Below are positions 12,245 through 26,090 of a DNA stretch of 64,000 bases, piece after piece. Origin of the DNA: Vandiemenella viatica (Eukaryota; Arthropoda; Insecta; Orthoptera; Morabidae); assembly GCA_031002005.1 (NCBI GenBank), contig CM061920.1:51128610-51192609 (forward strand). The letters run 5' to 3'. The notes beneath the pieces were generated by a model. The model made no database searches. It had not been told where the DNA came from and worked only from the letters and a program-made list of their open reading frames with translations. Position 1 is the first letter of the stretch. Every line of letters begins with the position of its first letter. Both the position numbers and the translations under genes were made by a program.

Positions 12245-13393
12245 CACTGATCAGCCAGAACATTATGACTACCCACCTACTATCGATATAAACCCGTCAA
12301 GGTGATAGCAACGTCACCTGACGAGGAATGACTACTAGTCAGACACACGCATGGTGCATGTAGTATCAGTCAGCGTGCTATCCGTGTTCAGAAAGAGGAG
12401 GGCGCGCGATCTATCTGAGTTTGACCGAGAGCAGATTGTGATGGCCCGGAGGCACAGCACGAATATTTCGGAAACTTCTGGTGTTCGAGGAGTGCCGTGG
12501 TGAGTGTCTTCAACAAGTGGCGAAATCAAAGTGAAACCACGTCCAAACGTCGAGGGGTTGGGAAGTTACCCCTCAGTACAGATGTCGGACGTCGTAGACT
12601 GGGCAGACTGGTAAAACAGGACAGGCGGCGAACTGTGGCGAAACTAACATCAGACTTTAATGCTGGGCATAGTACAAGTGTGTCTGAACACACAGTGCAC
12701 CGATCACTCCTAACGATGGGCCTCCGCAGCCGACGACCAATGCATGCGCCAATGTTAACACCACGACATCGGCAACTACTACTGAAATGGGCACGTGACC
12801 ATCGTCACTGGACGTTGGCGCAGTGGCAGAGAGTTGCACGGTCTGATGAATCCTGATACCTTCTTCATCGTGCCGATAGCAGGATGCGAAGTCATCGTTT
12901 TCCAGGAGAACAGCTTCTTAACACCTATGCTGCGGGACGGAGACAAGCTGGCGGCGTTCAATTGTGATCCGATGAACATTCACGTGGGCGTCCATGGGTC
13001 CAGTGGAGCTCGTGCTAGGCACCATGACGGCCAATAAGTATCGTACACTGGTTGCAGATCATGTACACCCCTTCATGACGACATTGTTTCCCAACGGCAG
13101 TGGCATTTTTTTAACAAGATAATGCGTCATGTCACAAGGCAAGGAGTGTGGTGGAGTGGTTCGAGGAACACAGTGGCGAGTTGCAATTGATGTGTTGGCT
13201 CCCCAACACACCAGATCTGAACCCGATCGAACACATCTGGGATGTAATTGAAAGTGGCATCAGAGCTCATCGCCGACGTCCCCGGAATTTAGGGGAATTA
13301 TGTGACGTGTGTGCAGATGTGGTGCCAACTCCCTCCAGTGACCTACCAAGGCCTCATTGCTTCCATCGTGCTCTGTATACAGTGGAGTATTAA
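12245..13393 (+). pseudogene. Tc1-like element relic with DD36E transposase, 3' end missing
   Basis: The element starts after a TA with the terminal repeat CACTGATCAGCCAGAACATT. The transposase reading starts with a helix-turn-helix region near 12400-12550 (LSEFDREQIVMARR, then SVFNKWRNQ). It continues through RRRTVAKLTSDFNAGHS (12625 on) and MGLRSRRPMHAPML (12717 on) to RSDES (near 12840). The second acidic residue is in QDNASCHKAR (D codon at 13118) and the third in PDLNPIEHIWD (E codon at 13229). These are 36 residues apart, which is the DD36E arrangement. Frameshifts and small deletions break the frame, for example after RSDES. The 3' terminal repeat is absent: the copy ends near 13393 and abuts a mariner fragment. 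The protein would bind the terminal repeats and catalyse cut-and-paste transposition. Confidence 0.85.
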
Positions 13394-13394
13394 A

Positions 13395-13632
13395 ATGAGC
13401 GCTACAATTGAAAATCCCGTCAGCTGTGATAAGGTTTTTGTTGTTGAAAAATCACATACCAATTAAAATTTATCGCCAGATTTGTGATGTGTACGGCCAA
13501 GGAATAATGAGTGAAAACATTGATTTTTAAAATGGCCGAACCAATGTTCATGATGAGGAACGCAGTGGTAGGCTTAGTGTTGTGAGTGATGAATTGGTGG
13601 CGAAAAACAACGGAAAATCCGTGAATCGAGTC
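13395..13632 (+). pseudogene. mariner transposase N-terminal fragment
   Basis: A start-like ATG at 13395 opens MSATIENPVSCDK. Further on, in other frames, are IYRQICDVYGQGIMSEN-like residues and NVHDEERSGRLSVVSDEL, the helix-turn-helix region of mariner transposases. The reading is lost after KIRE near 13625, so the catalytic half is absent. It begins two bases after the broken end of the Tc1 relic, which suggests a deletion or recombination junction. Confidence 0.7.
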
Positions 13633-13639
13633 CGGCCGA

Positions 13640-13960
13640 GGGCCTGGGTGTTTAAGTGTTGTGTGTCTGTGTGAATGTCCTGTCCGTATTGTGGTGTCCA
13701 TACTTAGAAGCTCCAATATTGGATGACTGATTCACTGGAAGCTACCATAATCAAATTGAGCTGGCTGCATGGCTCAGTTGCCAAATTCCATTAAAAAAAA
13801 AAAAAAAACCATTCATGAATACGACTTAAAACTCCCAGTTTGACCCAAATTTAACTCAGTTCCCGAATCCTGGCTGCTCTTCGTTATCACTCAAACAAAA
13901 ACGAATTGCTAATAAATAGTAAATAACAGTAAACCTATCATGTGAACCTTATCTAATCTG
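13640..13960. other. Spacer with an A-run
   Basis: A run of about 16 A lies at 13793-13808. No other feature is recognised before the LINE-A segment. Confidence 0.35.
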
Positions 13961-13962
13961 CG

Positions 13963-14154
13963 CCATGTTGTTTTGAATTTTATGGGCAGTACTAGCAAGC
14001 AACATGGGTTCAGGCAAGGATATTCATGCGAATCTCAGTTGGTGGGATATATACAAGATATTTCAGATGAAATGGACAAGGGAGGCCAAATTGATAGTGT
14101 AGCACTAGATCTGTCAAAGGCGTTTGACAGAGTGAGCCATAAAATGGTAGTAAA
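13963..14154 (+). pseudogene. LINE-A reverse transcriptase, upstream segment
   Basis: This segment encodes the palm/fingers part of a LINE reverse transcriptase. It shows VVLNFM, KQHGFRQGYSCESQL and the motif A block DLSKAFDRVSH, whose first D binds the catalytic metal. It stops at KMVV where the Helitron at 14155 enters. The remainder of the same copy resumes at 17527 in frame: joining base 14154 to 17527 continues the reading through N-I-V-K-K-I-R-V-Y-E-K. The 5' part of the element, the endonuclease, is not present here, so the copy is 5'-truncated or deleted. Confidence 0.85.
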
Positions 14155-14194
14155 TCTTATATATATATAAAAATAGACGTGTTTTTTCCTATAT

Positions 14195-16715
14195 TTCACT
14201 TTTCAGCCACCACTACCTTGCACAGATCACTGATGTTTGTTGGTGGAAGTAGCATGGAGTTTCCTGTCGTGCACAACGTTGGCCGAATGCCGATAGCTGT
14301 GGGGATGTGGGAGATATAATGATTAAAGTTGGTCAGTGCAGGGCGTTTTCATATTTCGACCAAAAATTCGTATCTCCGTATACTTCTCTTTCCTGCCACA
14401 ACTACATAACATAGACCTTTGGTATTTGTGTGTGGTAGTAGAATCGTCTTTCCTGTCGTGCACTATGGTTGTTAGATGTCGGTAGCTATGGGGGTGTGGG
14501 AGATATGGGGGTTGAAAGTGGTCGACCTGTGGCAATTTCATACTTCTGCCAAAGACAAAAGTGTCATGGTGTATCACTTTTCAGCGAAAACTATAGATCA
14601 CAGATAACTGGTGTTTGTGTGTAGTAGTAGCACAGAGTCACCTTTCGATCACAACAGCGGCCGATTTTCAGAAACTGTGGTACTGTGGTAGATATGGTGG
14701 TTGTAAGTGGCCGACCAAGGATATTTTCGTATTTCGACTGTCTCCGCATATGTCACTTTTCTGCCACAACTACATAGCATAGAACATTGGTGTTTGTGTT
14801 TGGTAGTAGAATCGTATCTCATGTAGTGCACTATGGTTGTTAGATGTCGGTAGCTATGGGGGTGTGGGAGATATGGGGGTTGAAAGTGATCGACCTGTGG
14901 CAATTTCATACTTCTGCCAAAGACAAAAGTGTCATGGTGTATCACTTTTCAGCGGAATACTATAGATCACAGATAACTGGCGTTTGTGTGTAGTAGTAGC
15001 ACAGAGTCACCTTTCGATCACAACAGCGGCCGAATTTCAGAAACTGTGTTACTATGGTAGATATGGTGGTTGTAAGTGGCCGACCAAGGATATTTTCGAA
15101 TTTCGACTGTCTCCGCATATGTCACTTTTCTGCCACAACTACATAGCATAGAACATTGGTGTTTGTGTATTGGTAGTAGAATCGTATCTCATGTAGTGCA
15201 CTATGGTTGTTAGATGTCGGTAGCTATGGGGGTGTGGGAGATATGGGGGTTGAAAGTGATCGAACCTGTGGCAATTTCATACTTCTGCCAAAGACAAAAG
15301 TGTCATGGTGTATCACTTTTCAGCGAAAACTATAGATCACAGATAACTGGTGTTTGTGTGTAGTAGTAGCACAGAGTCACCTTTCGATCACAACAGCGGC
15401 CGATTTTCAGAAACTGTGGTACTGTGGTAGATATGGTGGTTGTAAGTGGCCGACCAAGGATATTTTCGTATTTCGACTGTCTCCGCATATGTCACTTTTC
15501 TGCCACAACTACATAGCATAGAGCATTGGTGTTTGTGTTTGGTAGTAGAATCGTATCTCATGTAGTGCACTATGGTTGTTAGATGTCGGTAGCTATGGGG
15601 GTGTGGGAGATATGGGGGTTGAAAGTGATCGACCTGTGGCAATTTCATACTTCTGCCAAAGACAAAAGTGTCATGGTGTATCACTTTTCAGCGAAAACTA
15701 TAGATCACAGATAACTGGCGTTTGTGTGTAGTAGTAGCACAGAGTCACCTTTCGATCACAACAGCGGCCGAATTTCAGAAACTGTGTTACTGTGGTAGAT
15801 ATGGTGGTTGTAAGTGGCCGACCAAGGATATTTTCGTATTTCGACTGTCTCCGCATATGTCACTTTTCTGCCACAACTACATAGCATAGAAGCATTGGTG
15901 TTTGTGTTTGGTAGTAGAATCGTATCTCATGTAGTGCACTATGGTTGTTAGATGTCTGTAGCTATGGGGGTGTGGGAGATATGGGGGTTGAAAGTGTTCG
16001 ACCTGTGGCAATTTCATACTTCTGCCAAAGACAAAAGTGTCACGGTGTATCACTTTTCAGCGATAACTATAGATCACAGATAACTGGCGTTTGTGTGTAG
16101 TAGTAGCACAGCGTCACCTTTCGATCACAACAGCGGCCGATTTTCAGAAACTGTGGTAGTGTGGTAGATATGGTGATTGTAAGTGGCCGACCAAGGATAT
16201 TTTCGTATTTCGACTGTCTCCGCATATGTCACTTTTCTGCCACAACTACATAGCATAGAGCATTGCTGTTTGTTTTTCGGTAGTAGAATCGTATCTCATG
16301 TAGTGCACTATGGTTGTTAGATGTCGGTAGCTATGGGGGTGTGGGAGAAATGGGGGATAAAATGGTCGACCTGCGGCAATTTCATATTTCTGCCAAAGAC
16401 GCATGTGTCACGTTGTATCACTTTTAGTGAAAACTATCAATCGCAGATTACCGGCGTTTTTGTGTGGTAGTAACACAGAGTCACCCATCGATCACAACGT
16501 TGGCCGAAATTCGGTAACTGTGGGAGTGTGTGAGATATGGTGTTCGAAATTGGTCGATCATGAATATTTTCGTATTTCATCCAAAGACTTGTGTGTATCC
16601 GTAAATTTTACTTTGCTGCCGGAACTACATAGCGCAGAAGACTGGTATTTGTGTGTGGTAATAGTATCGAGTCTCCCATCGTGCACTTATGGTGGTTAGA
16701 TGTCTACAGCTGTCA
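14195..16715 (+). repeat. Dimeric higher-order satellite, ~369-bp unit of two ~185-bp subunits
   Basis: The start CACTTTTCAGCG or close variants recurs at 14575, 14943, 15313, 15682, 16051 and 16419, giving periods of 368-370 bp. Between these, a second related start CACTTTTCTGCCACAAC (for example 14754) splits each unit into subunits of about 180 and 190 bp. Both subunits share a layout: CACTTT, ACAGAT/CATAG, TGTTTGTGT, GTAGTAG, GGCCGA or GTTAGATG, GTGGGAGATATGG-like, then TTTCATA or TTTCGTA. The central units are very alike, while the first and last are more diverged, as expected for an array homogenised by unequal exchange. The open frames here, including two identical 98-codon ones, are satellite artefacts. 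Confidence 0.9.
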
Positions 16716-16757
16716 ATATGAATACTTTACAATCACGAACGAAGTTGTGGGTACCAG

Positions 16758-17526
16758 CTATTATATTATAAATGTGGAAGTAAGTTTCTGTCTTTTTGTT
16801 ACGTTTTGACGACTAAATGGCTATATCAATATTGATGGAATTTAACAATGAAATAGTGTAGGAAGGACACAGGACATTTTTTCGGCATGAATAACAGTTT
16901 TAGTCACGAAATTTTAAGAACTTATCGAATGATGAAAGACAGACAGATTCGTGTGTTAGTCTGTAATGTTACGTTGGTTGCTCAGTCACGCAATCTGTTA
17001 GTGTTTGATTTATTAATAAATTTCGATAAGAAACAAAACTTATTATTTAGTATAGAAGTCAATTTGCTCTGCACTGTACTATTCATTTGTGTCTGTATAA
17101 AAGTTTCTGGCACCAATTTGTCTTCCTTTTTGACATGCCTTACGGACGTAAACCTGGCCTAAGGTGCAGGTCTAGAAGACAATGTGCTGCTATTAGATTA
17201 TAAGATTCAGATGCTCATGTTGAATAAAGAAGAAAAAACCAAGCTGAAATAAAGCTGCCATCAGTTAACCCCCCCCCCCACACACACACACACACACACA
17301 CACACATCCCCGCACCTTCGCTTACTTTTCTGTTTTTAAATATGTTGTAAATTGATTCTCTTCATGAGACAGATTAGATGATAGGATGATATAATGATGG
17401 CTTTCCATCATATTATGTCGACTCGGTGTTGTTTGGGACAAATCTTACGTTACTAACAGTTTTCTATATCCAATTCTGGAATTGAAACTCCAAGTCCACG
17501 CGTACGAAGTCGCGGGTAACAGCTAG
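16758..17526 (+). mobile_element. Second Helitron-like unit abutting the first
   Basis: It begins TTATATTATAAATGTGGAAG, followed by GTAAGTTTCTGTC and TTGTTACGTTTTGACG. This is a very widespread arthropod repeat motif. It ends at the hairpin and CAGCTAG at 17526. It directly follows a closing sequence ending GGGTACCAGCTA. The interior is unremarkable apart from a CA microsatellite. Confidence 0.5.
17269..17306. repeat. C-run and (CA)n microsatellite
   Basis: A run of eleven C is followed by about 13 CA units. Confidence 0.95.
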
Positions 17527-18645
17527 TATAGTAAAAAAAATTCGAGTGTATGAGAAAGTGATTTTCTGGGTTGAAGAATTTTTAAAAGGTAGAAAACAGA
17601 AAGTTAGGGAACGAAATGTTGTATCAAGAGAAGTGGAAGTAAAAATGGGAGTGCCGCAGTGTAGCGTATTGGGACCATTGCTATTCATTATTCTAATGAA
17701 TAATTGTGTTGATTGTTTACTATCTGAAATTAGATTGTTGCAGATGACATAGTGCTATATAAAAGAATCAAAAACAATAGAGGATTGTAAACAGTTGCAA
17801 GGTGATCTGGACAGGATATCTAGTTGGTTGGGTAAACATGGGATGAGGATAAATGCAAAGAAGAGTCAGCTTATTAGATACACAAATAAAAAACAAAAGG
17901 TTAATTATGAATATAAGGTGGGGAAAGAATTGCTTGCTGAAGACATGAAATGTAAATATCTTGGCATCACATTTAATAACAAGCTTAACTGAGCAGGACA
18001 CATTGGACAGGTGGTAGGAAAAGGTTTCAAAATCCTGAACTTGTTGGAGAGAGTATTGAGGGAAAGTACGAGAGAAGTAAAGGAATTGGGTTACAAAACT
18101 TTGGTCAGACCATTGGCCATATGGTAGTGCAGTAAGGGACCCTCATTTTACGTATCAAATACAGGAGTTGGCGAGGGTGCAAAAAAAGGGCTGCTAGATT
18201 TGTTTCTGGAAATTATCGCAGAATGCAATCAGTGACGGATATGATAAAGGAGCTGGAATGGGATTCATTGCAACTTGCAAGACAGGATGAGGATGAGGTG
18301 GGTCATGGGAGTGTACAGGGCGTATACTGGCGATGAGGCATGGAAATATATTGGAGTAGGTATGAAAAGTAGTGCATGGAAGGGAAAAGATGACGATGAC
18401 CACAAGCTGGCACTCGATTTCAGACACCAGGGAGTGGGAAGATTCTCTTGTTTAGGTAAGGGTGACAGGGATTGGAATGATTTACCAAGGGAAATGATGA
18501 ATAATTTACCGAAAACGTTGAAAGAATTTAAAGATAAAATTTGCAGGGGGCAAATGTAAGTGGGTACAGTATAGGGGGAAGATGGGGGTGGAGGGAAATT
18601 TGCACCTGAGCCTGTGCTCCATTGCAATTAAATTAAATTAAACGG
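17527..18645 (+). pseudogene. LINE-A reverse transcriptase, downstream segment and 3' end
   Basis: This continues the copy interrupted at 14154. Landmarks are VYEKVIFWVEEFLKGRKQK, motif B GVPQCSVLGPLLFIILMNN (usual QGS changed to QCS), then the motif C region reading VADDIVLY in a shifted frame at about 17738. Next come QGDLDRISSWLGKHGMRI, KCKYLGITFNNKLN (17795-17992) and a thumb region with KGFKILNLLERVLRES and GYKTLVRP. The C-terminus reads DRDWNDLPREMMNNLPKTL and ends KICRGQM at 18559. Several frameshifts and stops make it inactive. The 3' UTR tag TGCACCTGAGCCTGTGCTCC precedes an AATTAAATTAAATTAA tail. The protein would copy the element RNA into DNA at the target nick. Confidence 0.9.
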
Positions 18646-18879
18646 ACAATGAACTGTAGTATAAGAGGAAAACGCCAAATGTATCAAAAGAGCCTTTGGT
18701 GCTTGTAAGCCTTTCTTTGGTTTAACTATTTGATTCTTTGATCAAGAAAAACATGTTCGGCTGTTTCATCAATTATGAAGAGGTATTTACTGAAATGTAA
18801 CATCCCTAGTTAATTGAGATCTTTCGGGAAATAAATTTGTGTGATGAGTAAGTGTGGATCGTTCCAAATTTGTACTTGA

Positions 18880-19560
18880 AACAGACAGCTGAAATCCGAA
18901 TTGGGAAAACCAAGCATCGCATTCATAATTCGTCAAGGATCTATATCGTGTCCGCTTTTATTCAACATGCATACTGACAGAATCATCAGGAAGTCTCTTG
19001 AGATAACAGAATTGGATATAAAGATCAACGGATCAGTTATTAACTGATTTAGAGATGCAATTGACATTGTACTCGAAGCTAATGACATCAGTAACTTGCA
19101 ATACTTTCTGGACAAAAACAAATGACGAAATATATGAGGTCTCAGCATCAACGTCGCTGAAATAGGCTTGAGTTGTTATCCTTACAACGCAATGGAAAAT
19201 TCATAGGAGGGAAGAACTCTTTGAGATACTTGCCATAAGGTAAATGCTGAAAGAGAAACAGCTAAACCAACGTTTAACAGAATCAGACTTAGTTTGGAAT
19301 CACAACCTCAGTCTCTACATACACCAATACATGATGATTATCTACTGTCGTCAGTACTACTGATGATGTTGAGACTTGGCTGGTCTTTGAAACAACTACA
19401 AGTATTTTCAAATGTTAATCCACAGATAAATGCTTCGAAATGTACCAAAGATGCAAAACAACAAAGCGCAGAAGAGAGCCAGAAAACGTCGAGAACTTCT
19501 TCCTGCAGCGAGCTGCATTAAATGAAGAAATTGGGTAACATTTTGCGAAGAACTAAAAAC
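18880..19560 (+). pseudogene. Fragment of another LINE reverse transcriptase (LINE-E)
   Basis: Frame-hopping reads IRQGSISCPLLFNMHTDRI (the RQGC.LSPLLFN block) and then INGSVIN.FRDAIDIVLEAND. In the latter the catalytic Y/FADD position reads FRDA, so the active site is lost. LQYFLDKNK and LSINVAEIG follow. Further on, a weak FEMYQRC resembles the FEMWCYRRM thumb motif of RTE-type LINEs. The copy is heavily decayed and its boundaries are uncertain. Confidence 0.6.
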
Positions 19561-19569
19561 CCCAATTAC

Positions 19570-20260
19570 AGCTGATAACGAAAGGGTTTTTCAGATGGTC
19601 CGACTGCAGTCTCTTTTCGTCCTTGGAATTTCTGTTCTCCTTTTGAATAGCAGATTGTGGCCCAAGATTTGGTTAGAACTACGATTACAAATTTATTTAT
19701 TCATGTTCAGGGCTCAACAATATTAAAAGAAATTATAAATACAATTCAAGTAATAAACGAAACATGCAATAAAACACGAACAAATAACAACAATAAAGAA
19801 ACTACGGAAAAAGAAAGCGCTTCTTTTTTCCTTACTTTCATTCTGTTACCTAACGGCCATCTTAGGTGTTTGTCTCGCTTATTCCTTTTTCGTTTTCTAT
19901 TACTTTTTCTTTCCATCTTTCTCTTATTTCGTCTGTTCGTTTCACCAAATTAATACGCAATGTTTGATACCGAAATGTATTTGTGCGTCCGCCTTGTGTT
20001 TTCTCTCGACGCAGCCGTCAACTTTGGTAAGTGATGGGATAATTTCCATTTCCTTTATTATTTATATTGCGTAGAAAAACAATATACAATTGTAAGAATA
20101 AACTATACAGTTCTGTCTAGTATTGTCTAGTATAGGTAATCATTTATATTTCACATAGTACACAGCAACCTCAATAATTCCAAATAATTCCCTGATTTCC
20201 GAATATCTTGGTACTGGATTTAATATACTCGTCGAAAGATTTCAAGTACCGAGTTGGAAA
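19570..20260. other. Unassigned sequence
   Basis: A frame at 19657-19953 is rich in N, T and F/L and shows no domain. Nothing is recognised. Confidence 0.35.
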
Positions 20261-20264
20261 ATAG

Positions 20265-22712
20265 ATTTTTTATTTATTTTTTGCTGTCGTCAGTCATTTG
20301 ATTGGTGGTTTGATACAATCCTCGATCCCTTCCTATCCTGTGCTAAACTCTTCATTTATACATACCCCTTACAACCCACGTCCTCAATTATCTGTTTCAT
20401 ATATTCTAATCTCTGCCTTCCTCTACAGTTCTTACGTTCGACTGTTCCCTCCATTAACAAATTAACCAATCCAGAATGTCTCAAAATATGACCTATCAGC
20501 CTGTCTCTCCTTTCTGTAAGCTTCTTCCATAAACTTCTTTTCTCACCCATCATTTCCAAATCTCGTTCATTTCTTACTTTGTCTGTCCACTTAATTTTCA
20601 GCATTCTTCTGTAGCACCACATTTCAAATGCTTCAATTTTCTTTATTTCCGGCATTCCTAAAGTCCATGTTTTGCTACCGTAAAGTGCTGTGCTCCACAC
20701 ATAGAGTTTTTGAAAGTTCTTTCTAATTCCTAGATCAATATATGAAACTAAAAGGTTTCTCTTTTTCATGAAGGCTAGTGCTATTCTGCTTTTAACATCA
20801 TTCCTGCTTCGGGCATCGGTAGTAATTTTACTTCCCAAGTAACAGAACTCACTTACTTCTCCTATTGCCTACGATCCTATTTTTATATTTAATCTACTAG
20901 TATTGGTATCATTTCTGCTACATTTCATCACTTTTGTCTTGCTTTGATTTATATTCAGGCCAAAATTTCCTTCAGTATTTTGTTCATGCCATTCAGTAAC
21001 TTCTCAATATCCTCAGCCCGTTCTGCTAACAAGACAATGTCATCAGCAAATCGTAGCATACTGATTTTTTCTCCCTGAAAACTTATGCCACATGGAAATT
21101 TTTCTTTGACTTTCTTCATTGCTTCTTCTACATACAAGTTGAATATTAACGGGTATAGACTACAACCTTGTCTCACACCCTTTTTAACTGATGCATGTCT
21201 CTCGTGATTCTCTACTTTTATTATAACCACTTGATTCTTATATAGTTTATAAAGTATTCTTCTATCTCGATACTTTAGACCTGACTTCTTTAAATTTTGA
21301 ACTTGTCCCAACTAACATTATCAAAAGCTTTTTCTAAATCAACAAACGCAATAAAAGTATCTTTGTTTTTCTTGATCCGCCCTTCAAGTATTAATCTTTA
21401 AGACAGAATTGCTTCCCTAGTACTGCAATTTTTCCTAATCCCACCCTTTCCATCCTTCTATATATTATTCTGGCCAGTAATTTTGAAGCTTGTGATGTTA
21501 GACTAATGGTGCGAAAATTCTCATATTTGTCAGCTGGTGCTTTCTTTGGAAGTGTGAAGATGATATTTTTATTAAAATCAGTCAGAATTTCTCCTGTTTC
21601 ATAACTTTTTGATATCAGCTTGAATAATTTTTCGATTCCTTCCTCTACTAGGGATTTAAGAAGTTCTGTAGGGATCTCATCAATTCCAACTGCCTTATTT
21701 GCTTTCAAGTCATTCAGAGCTTTATTAAATTCTGTTCTCAAAACAGAATCTCCTAAGTCATCAATGTCGACATCTCCTTCCTTTTCTATTACACTATTGT
21801 TCAGGTCGTCCTCCACATACAGTTTCTCAATGAATTCCTTCCATCGGTTAGCTCTATCTTCTGAACTTAAAAGAGGTTTCCCATCGGCAGCTTTAATGTT
21901 CATACCTCTTTTCTTCATTTCTCCAAGATTCTGTTTGATCTTTCTATATGCAACATCTACTTTTCCTACGACCATTTCCTTTTCTACTTCTTTACACTTT
22001 TCTTGTAACCATTTTTCGTTTGCTATTTTGCATTTCCTATTTATTTGATTTCTAAATTGCCTTTTCTGCTCTCTTCCTGCTTCATCCTGAGTATTTTTGT
22101 ACCATCTCCTCTGCTCTAAAATTTCTTCTGTGATCCAAGGTTTTCGGGCAGCTTGTACCCTAAAGTCTAATGTTTCTTTACCAGCTTTCATTATTTCGGT
22201 CTTTAATGCGTTCCATTCGTCCTCGGTTGAGCTCCTTTCACATTTATTTCTTAGACCTAAGTCTACCATTTCTGCAAATTTTTCTCGTGCTAGATTGTTT
22301 CAGTTTATTCACTTCCAGTCTGTTCTGCTTATACTGCTTCCTTATTCGCTTAAATTTCAGCCTGCATTTCATTATTATCAAATTATGGTCATAGTCTATA
22401 TCTGCTCCTGGGTACGCTTTACATTCTAGTACTTGATTCCTGAATATCTGTTTGACGATCTAGCTGAAATCTGTCTATATCCCATGGACGTTTCCAGTTG
22501 CATACTCTTCTTGCATCGTTCTGAAACAGCTTATACGTATCTTTCAGAAAATTCTAGCAGCCAGCTTCCTCGCTCATTTGTTTCTCCTAGACCAAAACTT
22601 CCTACAGTATTCCCCTCCTTTCTTTCTGCCACTATTACATTCCAATCACCCATGATTTTGACATTTGGTTGGAAAATGCTAGTATAGTCTCTTCCAAACC
22701 CTTACAATAGAT
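20265..22712 (-). pseudogene. RTE-like LINE (LINE-C copy 1), antisense, internally deleted
   Basis: Reading on the minus strand from about 22,700 downward, a short apurinic-type endonuclease remnant (GDWNVIVAER) is followed by a linker and the N-terminal reverse transcriptase. The longest frame, 21391-22269 (292 codons), has ARKPWITEEILEQRRW, NKAVGIDEIPTELLKS, FTLPKKAPADKYENFRTISL and then SKLLARIIYRRME. After a break, 20955-21311 has the RT core KKGVRQGCSLYPLIFNLYVE and the catalytic LRFADDIVLLAE. Last, 20356-20838 has the thumb/C-terminus LYGSKTWTLGMPEIKKIEAF and WCYRRMLKIKW. The 3' UTR begins at the TTTGCTGTCGTCAGTCATTT stretch near 20280. Compared with copy 2 (44555-47480), about 780 bp between endonuclease and 5' region are missing at 22657. 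It is broken by frameshifts and inactive. Overall it is the best preserved LINE coding sequence in the window. Confidence 0.88.
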
Positions 22713-23314
22713 CATACGTTGCTGGAAAGTCCTACTTTCTTTGCTGCCCCCAGGCATGATTTATTGAACCAAGCTAGCAACAGTATTGTTGAAATAACGA
22801 AGGCTTTGCCAAAAGGTGGAGTCATATGCGGCCTCGAAACGTTACAACAGACTGAGGCGCTGCCCAGGTGGGGGAGCCTCAGAACTTTTCAAACGACATA
22901 ATTGTTCTCCCACTCGTTCACGTTGCAGTGTGACAACTTATTATTAGTCGGTTGGCGACAACATGCGAACTTGTGCGCACCAACTCGTTAATTCTTCAGC
23001 ACAATGTTCAGTTATTTTTAATTATCAGGCATCCATACACGACTTACTACCGTATCGTACACGTGTAAGAACAGTGTTCCGCAACCTTTTCTATCTCGCG
23101 GCACACCATAAGGTTATCCATAAATCTCGCGGAACACCTTACCGCACAAATAGTTGATAAAAAAAAACGGGTCCTCAGAACACGATTTTTTTTTGCGTAT
23201 ATAGCCTCCAAACAAGTAAAAAATTATAGCTACAAACAGCGGTTACATAAAATTAATAATCAGGCAGTTTTATAATATTATTAAAGTAAATAATTGTACA
23301 TGTAGCCTACCTTC

Positions 23315-26090
<2,776 letters not shown>

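Larger units (their letters stand above)
14155..17526 (+). mobile_element. Helitron-like insertion carrying an expanded satellite
   Basis: The insertion starts TCTTATATATATATAAAAAT and ends in a GC-rich hairpin (ACGCG..CGCGG) about 8-10 nt before CAGCTAG. These match the 5'-TC and 3'-hairpin-CTRR structure of Helitrons, rolling-circle transposons that insert between A and T without duplicating the target. Removing 14155-17526 joins ..TAAA to TATAG.. and restores the LINE-A frame with no duplicated bases, as a Helitron predicts. There is no Rep/helicase coding sequence, so it is non-autonomous. Inside are the tandem array at 14195-16715 and a second Helitron-like 3' end at about 16720-16757, directly followed by another start-like sequence. 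The 3.4-kb unit may therefore be two end-to-end copies. A smaller relative without the expanded array lies at 42589-43078. Confidence 0.75.

Noticed and set aside
14323..15684. Three antisense frames of 84-98 codons, two of them identical
   Set aside because: They lie in the satellite and repeat with its period (739 bp, two units). Identity follows from array homogenisation, not coding constraint.
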